From NCBI GenBank assembly GCA_029948255.1, contig JALIZF010001386.1, forward strand, positions 124,001 to 188,000: 64,000 nt of DNA, written 5' to 3'. The stretch comes from Telmatactis stephensoni (Eukaryota; Cnidaria; Anthozoa; Actiniaria; Isophelliidae). The notes beneath the pieces are model-generated. The model was not told where the DNA came from. It saw nothing but the letters and a program-made list of their open reading frames with translations, and made no database searches. Made by a program: the position numbers and the translations under genes. Below are positions 42,501-54,500 of this stretch, one piece after another; position 1 is the first letter of the stretch, and each line of letters begins with the position of its first letter.

Positions 42501-45500
42501 CTACTAGTCTAAACAACCCTATGCAGTACTATACTAGTCTATACAACCCTATACAGTACTCTACTAGTCTATACAACCTTGTGCGGTACTATACTAGTCT
42601 ATACAACCCTATACAGTACTCTACTAGTCTATACAACCCTATACAACACTCTACTAGTCTATACAACCCTATGCAGTACTATACTAGTCTATACAACCCT
42701 ATACAGTACTCTACTAGTCTATACAACCCTATGTGGTACTATACTAGTCTATACAACCCTATGCAATACTATACTAGTCTATACAACCCTATACAGTACT
42801 CTACTAGTCTATACAACCCTATACAGTACTCTACAACCCTATACACTACTATACAAGTCTATACAACCCTATGCTGTACTATACTAGTCTATACAACCCT
42901 ATACAGTACTCTACTAGTCTATACAACCCTATGCAGTACTATACTAGTCCATACAACCCTATACAACACTCTACTAGTCTATACAACCCTATGCAGTACT
43001 ATACTAGTCTATACAACCCTATACACTACTATACAAGTCTATACAACCCTATGCAGTACTATACTAGTCTATACAACCCTATGCAATACTATACTAGTCT
43101 ATACAACCCTATACAGTACTCTACTAGTCTATACAACCCTATGTGGTACTATACTAGTCTATACAACCCTATGCAATACTATACTAGTCTATACAACCCT
43201 ATACAGTACTCTACTAGTCTATACAACCCTATGCAGTACTCTACTAGTCTATACAACCCTATGCAGTACTCTACTAGTCTATACAACCCTATGCAGTACT
43301 ATACTAGTCTATACAACCCTATGCAGTACTATACTAGTCCATACAACCCTATACAACACTCTACTAGTCTATACAACCCTATGCAGTATTATACTATTCT
43401 ATACAACCCTATGCAGTACTATACTAGTCTATACAACCCTATACAGTACTCTACTAGTCTATACAACCCTATGCAGTACTATACTAGTCTATACAACCCT
43501 ATGCAGTACTATACTAGTCCATACAACCCTATACAACACTCTACTAGTCTATACAGCCCTATGCAGTATTATACTAGTCTATACAACCCTATCCAGTACT
43601 CTACTAGTCTAAACCCTATACAGTACTATACTAGTCTATACAACCCTATGCAGTGCTCTACTAGTCTATACAACCCTATGCAGTACTATACTAGTCTATA
43701 CAACCCTATACAGTACTATACTAGTCTATACAACCTTATGCAGTACTATTCTAGTCTATACAACCCTATACAATACTATTCTAGTCTATGCAACCCTATA
43801 CAATACTATATTAGTCTATACCAGCCTATACAATACTATACTAATCTATACAACCCGATACAATACTATACCAGCCTATGCAGTTCTATACTAGTCTATA
43901 CTATCCTATACAATACTGTATACAAGTCTATCCAATTCTATACAGTACTCTACTAGTCTATACAGGCCTATACAATACTAATCCAGTCTATACCAGCCTA
44001 TACAATACTATACTAGTCTCTACAAGCCTATACAATACTATACCAGTCTATACCAGCCTATACAATTCTTTACTAGTCTATACAACCCTATACAATACTA
44101 TACTAGTCTATACAACCCTATACAATACTGTACAAGTCTATACAACCCTATACAGTACTATACTATACTAGTCTATCAGAGTCTATACAACCCTATGCAG
44201 TACTATACTAGTCTATACTACCCTATACGATACTATACCAGTCTATACAACCACATACAATACTATACTAGTCTATACCAGCCTTTACAATTCTATACTG
44301 GTCCATAGAATCGTATACAATAGATATAACGCGCACGCTGATTGGCTGGCTACCATGTTTATATCAGAGGACAGAGACATGGCTCGCTCAAAAAGCGTCG
44401 AAAATATTTTATAAAAGCAATATAAAACGATCACTTATGTCTCTGTACTGTGATATAAACACTCTGGAAGATGTAGAGCACTCGAAAAGCAAGAGAAACA
44501 CTCGGCTACGATTCGTGTTCCTAAGCTTGCTTTTCTCTTGCTCTACATCTTCCATCGTGTTTATATCACAGAACAGAGACATGCCTTAAATACAACCCAA
44601 TACAATACTATTCTAGTCTATACCAGCCGAGACTGAGTGCTGAGAAAACCAAGCTCAAATTTTTGAAACTTTGTTCTCAAATCACCAAGAAAGCATCCAT
44701 TGTAAACTCATTCACTGCACAAATTTTTCCGAGAGGCTCGCGCTTTGCGTTCGCAAAAAGAAAACGGGAAATATAACAACTGATGCAGCGTCATGCAGTG
44801 TTTACTACAACTTGGTTTGCAAGTCGATAGAAACCATGAACTACCTGTTCGAACCATTGTAGGGAGATTTACACAAAGCGTAATGACGAAAACTGTTAAT
44901 TGGTGAATTCGTTTTCTCGCAATGATTTGAGCGATACAGACTACGTTACACGCTGCAGTATGATTCGTGCAACGTATTTCGCTACAGTGCCTTGATTCCA
45001 TATGAAAAATGTGAAGCTACCAAAATACAGGTAAACGAAAAATGCACTGCGGCATTATGAACGGTGAGCCGCATCACTGTCCCAATACCCCTCTCCAGAA
45101 AAAAGAACTCCGAGACTTCGAGACCTTGTGTCCTGAAAAACCGAGACTGAGAGATGAGGGAAAAAACACACACACAATAATAACGAGAAATCGAGACCAA
45201 TCACAAGGGTTTCCGACTTTCCGAGATCGGATCAGAAGTTGCCGAGACCCACCGGGATCAATGAGACGGAAATATACCATGTTACGAGCCTGGTATATTT
45301 TAAGGTCTATATTGAATTGATATAGTCAATTGAAGAAACATTGTTGGGTCTAAAAACATATAACATGGAAACCGAGACTGAAATGGTGCTTGGGATGTCA
45401 ATAATTATAAATAATCGAAGCCAAACGGCCCGCCAACCCAGGTCCTGAACACGCTTTTGGCATTTTGCATCGAAGACAAAGCGTAAATGACTAAATCAGA

Positions 45501-48500
45501 ATATTATTATGGACATCCCAAGCACCATTTCGGTCTCAGCTTCTATGTTTTATGTTTTTAGACCCGACAACGTTTCTTCAATTGACTATATATAGTTATT
45601 TTAATCAGGGTTGAAGGTTATTATTTTAATTATAATTACAGCTTAGCATATTCCAAGCTAAGGTTACGTGCCGATATAGTGAATGATTTTAGAATGCTGT
45701 AGTCTGACAGCAGCATTTAGAATGACCCAAATTAATAGAAATACAAAAAAATACCCGATAACTTAATAATAATGATAATAGCCACGGGCTGTAGAAGAAT
45801 CTTCTTTTTTCTGACGGGAAAAATGGTTCATTGTTGTTGAACGAAACAAATACCTTTAAACCCAGTTTGGTGTCTCTGTCTTATTGACGTCTCTATTAAT
45901 CAAAAACCCAAATGTCCCCTACAACGGCGTGCAGAATAGTTGAGACACTGTGCCCTAACATTGACGTTATTTGATATCATACCCACCATGTAGGTGTTGA
46001 AACGGCCATATATTCTGAACCCCCCCCCCCCGACTTAATGTCGGTTGGGTCAAATGTTGGACCTAGCAGCAATCTCCCAGGTCTACTCAACATTGAAAGA
46101 GAGGGGAGGGGGAGCATAAAACAAGCGCAACTAATTTAGGCCAAAATTGGGGCAGTGTCTCAATAGGTTCTGCACGCCGTTGTAGATGAAGCGCTGTTGA
46201 CCTCCTTTCAGCGTCCGCGGCCATCTTTGATGAATGCACAACTCGTCACTAACTTCCCGGTCTATAAAAATGCCCGGTCACTTGTCTATAAACCTAATTC
46301 ATCTTACTAAAATGCATGCTACAGGGCAGGATCTATAAACACACAGTCAACATATTATCCTTAAAGCCAAAAGATGACGCTTAAGCTTAAGGAAATTACC
46401 CTGTCATTCCCCTTTACTCATATAAGGAAATACCCTGCCCCTTGAATTTTCATTTGAAAGCATTATCATTGTTGTTCTTATATTATTTAGGCATTACAGA
46501 AGCTTACAGATATTCTGACTCAATACGTTCCCCTGGCTGTACAGCTCTAGTTCTGACTCTTTTTGTTTGTCGGCGTACCGGTTACTTTGACATACTATGT
46601 TATTTAAAACAATAAAAACAAGTTAAATATGTTACTTAGGGCATGAAACTTAATTAGAACTAAGGTTCGAGAAGATTTGTCTTTTTATTTTGGAATTTGC
46701 ATATGTTGGCATTTCTCCAAAGGCCATCAACAGCATCATTATACACACAAATTGGTTTAAAAGGCTCAGGATCGGGCTTAATTGATTGGCCCTGTCCATT
46801 CATTCACTTTCTTGATCGCTGACGACTGCTTGGTCAAGAGAGCGCACAGCATTCATTGTTCTACTGAAATGTGAGGTAAAGCACTATGTGTAGCGTGATT
46901 AGTTCCATCAGCACGAAGGTGGTCTCCCAGGAAGCCGGGTGTGCCCTCCATACCGGTATAGACCCTCCATACTGGTATAAACTAGTATAGTATTGTATAG
47001 GGTTGTATAGACTAGTATAGTATTGTATAGGCTGGTATAGACTGGTATAGTACTGTATAGTATTGTATAGGGTTGTATAGTACTGCATAGGGTTGTATAG
47101 ACTAGTATAGTATTGAATACGGTGGTATAGACTAGTATAGTATTGTATAGGGTTGTATAGACTGGTATAGCATTGTTTAGGGCTGTATAGACTAGTGCAG
47201 TACTGCTTAGTGTTGTGTAGACTAGTATAGAATAGAACTAGAAATAGAACTGCATAGGCTGGTATACACTAGTATAGTATTGTATACGGTGGTATAGACT
47301 AGTATAGTATTGTATAGGGTTGTATAGACTAGTATAGTATTGTATAGGGTTGTATAGACTAGTATAGTACTGTATATGGTTGTATAGACTAGTATAGTAT
47401 TGTATAGGCTGGTATAGACTGGTATAGTACTGTATAGAGTAGTAGAGTACTGTATAGGGTTGTATAGACTAGTATAGTATTGTATAGGCTGGTATAGTAC
47501 TGCATAGGGTTGTATAGACTAGTATAGTATTGTATACGGTGGTATAGACTAGTATAGTACTGTATAGGGTTGTATAGACTAGTATAGTATTGTATAGGGT
47601 TGTATAGGGTTGTATAGTACTGCATATGGTTGTATAGACTAGTATAGTATTGTATAGGGTTGTATAGTACTGCATAGGGTTGTATAGACTAGTATAGTAT
47701 TGCATATGGTAGTATAGACTAGTATAGTATTGTATAGGGTTGTATAGGGTTGTATAGTACTGCATAGGGTTGTATAGGCTAGTATAGTATTGTATAGGGT
47801 TGTATAGTACTGCATCGGGTTGTATAGACTAATATAGTATTGTATAGGGTTGTATAGGGTTGTATAGTACTGCATAGGGTTGTATAGACTAGTATAGTAC
47901 TGCATATGGTAGTATAGACTAGTATAGTACTGCATAGGGTTGTATAGACTAGTATAGTACTGCGTATGGTTGTATAGGCTATTATAGGGTTTGTATAGAC
48001 TAGTATAGTACTGCATATGGTAGTATAGACTAGTATAGTATTGTATAGGGTTGTATAGGGTTGTATAGTACTGCATATGGTTGTATAGACTAGTATAGTA
48101 TTGTATAGGGTTGTATAGTACTGCATAGGGTTGTATAGACTAGTATAGTACTGCATATGGTAGTATAGACTAGTATAGTATTGTATAGGGTTGTATAGGG
48201 TTGTATAGTACTGCATAGGGTTGTATAGGCTAGTATAGTATTGTATAGGGTTGTATAGTACTGCATCGGGTTGTATAGACTAATATAGTATTGTATAGGG
48301 TTGTATAGGGTTGTATAGTACTGCATAGGGTTGTATAGACTAGTATAGTACTGCATATGGTAGTATAGACTAGTATAGTACTGCATAGGGTTGTATAGAC
48401 TAGTATAGTACTGCGTATGGTTGTATAGGCTATTATAGGGTTTGTATAGACTAGTATAGTACTGCATATGGTAGTATAGACTAGTATAGTATTGTATAGG

Positions 48501-51500
48501 GTTGTATAGTACTGCATAGGGTTGTATAGACTAGTATAGTACTGCATATGGTAGTATAGACTAGTATAGTATTGTATAGGGTTGTATAGGGCTGTATAGT
48601 ACTGCATAAGGTTGTATAGACTAGAATAGTACTGCATATGGTAGTATAGACTAGTATAGTATTGTATAGGGTTGTATAGGGTTGTATAGTACTGCATAGG
48701 GTTGTATAGACTAGTATAGTACTACATATGGTTGTATAGACTAGTATAGTATTGTATAGGGTTTGTATAGACTAGTATAGTATAGGGTTTGTATAGACTG
48801 GTATAGTACTGCATATTGTAATATAGACTAGTATAGTATTGTATAGGGTTGTATAGGGCTGTATAGGGCTGTATAGTACTGCATATGGTAGTATAGACTA
48901 GTATAGTATTGTATAGGGCTGTATAGTACTGCATAGGGTTGTATAGACTAGTATAGTACTGCGTATGGTTGTATAGGCTAGTATAGGGTTTGTATAGACT
49001 AGTATAGTACTGCATATGGTAGTATAGACTAGTATAGTATTGTATAGGGTTGTATAGACTAGTATAGTACTGCATAGGGTTGTATAGACTAGTATAGTAC
49101 TGCATAGGGTTGTATAGTACTGCATATGGTTGTATAGACTAGTATAGTATTGTGTAGGGTTGTATAGTACTGCATAGGGTTGTATAGACTAGTATAGTAC
49201 TGCATATGGTAGTATGGACTAGTATAGTATTGTATAGGGTTTGTATAGACTAGTATAGTACTGCATATGGTAGTATAGACTAGTATAGTATTGTATAGGG
49301 TTGTATAGGGTTGTATAGTACTGCATAGGGTTGTATAGACTAGTATAGTACTGCATATGGTAGTATAGACTAGTATAGTACTGCATAGGGTTGTATAGAC
49401 TAGTATAGTACTGCATATGGTTGTATAGACTAGTATAGTACTGCATAGGGTTGTATAGACTAGTATAGTACTGCATAGGGTTGTATAGACTAGTAGAGTA
49501 CTACATAGGGTTGTATAGACTAGTATAATATTGTATAGGGTTTGTATAGACTAGTATAGTACTGCATATGGTAGTATAGACTAGTATAATATTGTATAGA
49601 GTTATATAACTATTATAATAACCACTATATTGACCAATACAAAAAGCATCTATTGGGACAATATAACCAACGATATATGACGGACCTACCATGTCACATC
49701 TCGTCCACCCGCTGACCAGCCCTCTTGCAGGCTGAAATCAGTACACTTAAAATCCAAAGATGTAATGAAGCCAGAACACCCTTGACGGCAATAAAGGTAT
49801 GATCCAGAGGGACCAATGAGTTTGCCTGTATTTATTGTAGATTGATCACAGTAAGTGTCCAAATAGGACGACCTCAGCCATGCTATGCGAAAGGAAATGA
49901 TTACCTAGAAGTTTGGAGAAAGATAATTATTTTCTAGAATAATGTCTACGACGATAGTTACCTCAGATCATTATATAAATATCACAAATTAACTGGTGTC
50001 ATATTTGGAGGCATTGTTTTTAAAGTGGTTCAGTCATGCAGCTAGTTCGATTAATCCATTTCTGTAGAACAATGTCAGTAACTTTTCTTGTCTTAGTACC
50101 TCACTGAATGCCTTCATATAGCCACGCGTGGTGATTTCATACAAATTTCTACCAGTGAGGCAGTTGTAGTTTTTACACCACTTATTTATTACACCGAGGA
50201 CCATTAGACATAAACTGATCTAGTTAATTGCTTAAACGGAATATTCATGTATTTGAACGTAGTTAATAGAGGTCCCCTCTATTAACTATGATTTGAACTG
50301 TCTGATAATGATGATGATGATGATGATAATCATAATGAACTTTATTTAAAGAAGGTTTAAAAATACTTATAAAGTATACCAGTTTAGCATAGCTAATTAA
50401 ACACTGGGCCTTCTGTAAAAATGTATAAATATATATAATAAAGAAAAATAATGATGAGCTAGGTAATCAAAAACGTTTACAAAAACAAACAGGATTATTA
50501 TTTTACCATCTTATGTATATAGATCTAGTTAAACTGCGCGATTTGAACTGACGACTGAGCCTAGAAGAATAGCAAAGGGCCGGCCGGCAACATCAGTAGT
50601 AGAAAACTCCGCGAGACTGTCTAGGATCGTAGAGTTATCGGCATCACAGTCAAGATCCGCAAAGTATACCTTGCAGTTTTTGTATCTAACTGACCTTCCT
50701 ATATGGGTTGTGAAACTTGGAATTTCAAGTTAATAAAAACTGATGTAAAAAAGATATCCAGCTATATGTAATGTATAAAAACGAGAGGGCACGTTATATC
50801 GGTCAGATAAAGATCCGAACCGGAAGGCGAGGATCTTTAGATCACATATAACGCGCCCTCTCGTTTTTATACATTACATATTACTGAATATCTTTTTTAC
50901 ATCTTCATTAACTTGAAATTCCAAGTTTCACAAGTTCTTTTGATTACTATCAAACGTCTAGCAGTCAAATATCATATTTGACCAGAATTTCCTAAGTTAG
51001 ACTTTTTGTTCAGAAAATACAAGTTAAAGTTTATGCACTGTGAGAAAATAAAGAAAACTATTTTTTGATAAAAAGATCTACGTTACAGCAGTGATTTCTA
51101 TTGTGCTTTCAATAATGCGTTGTTAATAATAAGTTTGATAAGACTTCGGTAACTGCAATGATTCGCGGTTAGGTTATTCGGCTTTTGCCCAAGAAACAAA
51201 AGTACGTATCGATGAGCGAAACGTTTCGAAATGTGCTACGATATCCTTTTCATTCAGATAAAACGTTTTCATGAGGATATTGTCCACCACCGCCAAGTTT
51301 TACAAATCTAGCTCGCTCGCTTGCAGAGACTACTTCTCTTACTCTGTCAACAGTTCTCGAAAGGCTCTCGTTATCATAAGTGCACGAAGCAAAACCCAAT
51401 AATTAACGATCGAGACTTGAAGTCTAAGGCCACGTTCAAACGAGAAAACAAGCCAATGCAAGTTTTGATGACTTGCGCAGACTTGCGTCTTCCTCTAAAC

Positions 51501-54500
51501 ACAAACTTGCATTGACTTGCGTCTACTTGCGTCTACTTGCACTTGTGATGACTTGACTTGAGAGCAGATTTAGCATGCTCAAATTTAATTTGATCGCAAG
51601 GTGATGCAAGTTTTGACTCGTTTCAGTGAACAGTCAACATGCTAAGCTTCGCAAGTTGTTTTTCTTCTTTTTTAGTCAGAATTTCTGAGCATTTCTTCTC
51701 CTTCAAGTAATTCGAGCAACAAACCGGATTTTCTCCTTGTCCTTCATCAAGCTGATTTTAGTCAAGAATTTTTGAACGAACTTGCGCTGACTCGTGGAGC
51801 GGTGTTCAAACTAGACAAGCTAGTCGGAAGTCAACACTTGCATCGACTTGCGGTCTCTTTTGAACGGGGCCTAATGTCGGACAAGCCAAAACTTTGTATC
51901 GCGAGCTAGTGGCTTCGAAGTAAATTTTAATTTCTAAAATTAAAGTTGTATTAGTTTAGTTTTGTATTCTGTATGCCTGGATAAACATAGAAAAAAATAG
52001 CCTCAAATCGAAAGCTTTGTGACTTTGGTTGTTCGACCCCCCATATTCCTTTGGTGGGCTACTGTTTAGTTATGTTGGCGGGAGATGACATTCTCGGAAC
52101 TAACCCACGACCTTCGGATTTCCGGTACGACACCCGACCACTGAGCTATTTGAAGGCTCTAGTGGCCAGCAGATCGAAGTTTGTGGTTCAAACCACGTAA
52201 TTTTTTCGAGTTTTATTTCACCCTCGACGAAGCATACATTATAATTCTAACATCTTTCCGAGTGACAGTTTCATTACCGGAAGTCGCTACCCTTAAGACT
52301 AAAAACATTTTTTAAGTCCTCACTATTATTATTGTCAGGACTCCTTGGCCTCTAAAAACAATAGATACAATAATGATATAATAATAATAAATTGAATATT
52401 TAAACAGGATAGCCTATCAGTGTAGACGTACTGACACTGTTATCAACAGGGTCCTGTATGAAATGAAATCAAAATATGAAACAAAAATAAATAATTAATA
52501 AAATATAATAATATAAATAAATAAAATCATTTATGCGAGAATCAGCCTAGAAATAACCTAAGAAATAGTCTTAAAATATTTCTTTAAATGATTCTTAAAT
52601 AATTTTCTAGAAATTAATGCCGTTATACCTAACGGATAGTGTTATAAATCAAACGCTGTCTTTAATTTGTTAGCCAAAAAACCTCCGATGTCCTGGTGGA
52701 GTATCGATAAACCCTTCTTTGAAAGCAGGTCATTAAGCTCTGAGATATTTCCTGGCTGAGAGTTTGTTGCAAATGGTAGTTTCCCAGGACCAGGATTCAC
52801 ACTGATATCTCCGGCTAATAACAACAGGTAGAAGGCTACCAAGGAAATCTTTAGCAGAGGCAAAGACCGGTTTTATATATCGGGAAGATGGCGCCGGTAC
52901 ATCATAGCTTTGTTTTCGACTTTTATGAAGCACAAGTCTTCAACAATGAAGAATTGGCGTAATATCATTATTAGAAGACCAGGGAAGTGTAATAAAAGGA
53001 TCCAACCAACTCAGTGTTAACATGTAGAAAGAGAACAAGATATACGCAGCATTAAGAGAGACCGCCATGCTTCATTGCTTACCATAATGGCTTTTATGTT
53101 GAAGCGTGTTGGAATATATATTTATTGACATTGAATACTGAGCGCAACGAGGTGACATGGAGGTCAATCCAACGCAAATCACTTGATTTTAAAACTTCAA
53201 TTCCCCCTAGAAATCCAATTCCTCACTGAAACTAAGTTCGCTAAAGGTGTTTACTTTAAAAGGATTTCGTTTGAAGATGTCAATCTCGTCCAGTTTCGAG
53301 GGTTAGTCCAGTTAACGTTCCTGGCGCCTTCTTTCGGGTTTTTCTCTTTTATTTTTGTTGTCTTTTCTTCGTTGGGTTTCCATTGTTGTTAGTGATTGCC
53401 GAAAGAAGGGTCCAGAAACCTTTGCCTGGGCATGCCCGAAAATTTGGATAATTTCGGTCTGCGCAGATGTCCTCGGGAATCCACTGGTTATCTGCTGCTT
53501 GACTAGTGGTTTTTGTTGTTGTTGTTGTTGTTGTTTTTTGGCGTGGAAACTGATCCAATATGGCCCAATCCGTGACTCTCGACAAACATGCGCCTCTTTA
53601 TGGCGATAAATTTGACCACAGTGTCTGCGCAGACCGAAATAACCCAAATTTTTGCATATGCGCAGGAAAAGGTTTCTGGACCCTTTTTTTGGAAAGCATT
53701 AATATAAAGGAAGCCCCCAAAAGACAAAGAAGCCTAACGAAAAAAAAAAAAAACCAGGAACCGGACTATGCACGTTTCATCTCGGTTCAAATGTGTTAGG
53801 AGGGGCTTTGTAGGGATCGTGACGCTCTACCAACTCGTTCAGTCGTATTGTGAACAATAGCTATTTACGAGCCAAGCAAGAGCTTGTACTACATGCCGAG
53901 GAAGAGCCGGGCCAACCAGAAAGACTTTCCTTAGTCGGTGTGGCTGTCAGAAGGAGTTCCTTTCTAGACCACTAGTACTTTCCTCACTTAGGGCCGTACT
54001 TTCCCATTAAGTCCATTAACACTGAGTCGTACCTCGAACTTGCCTCACTAGTTTGTACGAGTGTGACAAATATTGACAGTCCTTGTATAACAACTAATTT
54101 TCTGTTTACGTTGCGTACATTTCCTGTTTCCTGTTTACATCTCATTTCTACACAAAGCGAAACTATACGTTGGTCTAATGTTTGTGTTACAGGTGTGTCA
54201 CACAGGAAAACCGGCTACAATTAAAGCAGTCAAGTTTACAACGCTTAAAATGCTTAACTAGCAAAATTACTCAAAAATACATTTACATAATTACTGGAAA
54301 TCTGTAGTGTAACAAATGTGTTCAAATATTGTATTGATAGTTGTTTCCAGTCAGTTCTTTTATTGACACATAAGGAAATGAGATAGAATATATTGAAACA
54401 GAAAAGCCTTTGTCTATTTATTCATGTTGGCCGTTACACCTCCCGCCAAAAGTTCAAATAGCAGACAAATCGCCTAGGACAGTGAAATGTTAGCTAGCTT

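Noticed and set aside
41645..44171. Long plus-strand ORFs (up to 403 codons) repeating YTSLYNP
   Set aside because: By-product of a 30-bp unit without stops in several frames; open in more than one frame, with no start context or flanking exons.
41645..49600. CRISPR-like regular spacing
   Set aside because: No unique spacers; units are contiguous and the genome is eukaryotic.
46861..49692. Minus-strand ORFs repeating the same peptides
   Set aside because: Inverted copy of the same minisatellite; not coding.
53312..53799. Overlapping ORFs on both strands with poly-Gln or poly-Cys
   Set aside because: They lie inside the MITE and its GTT/AAC run.
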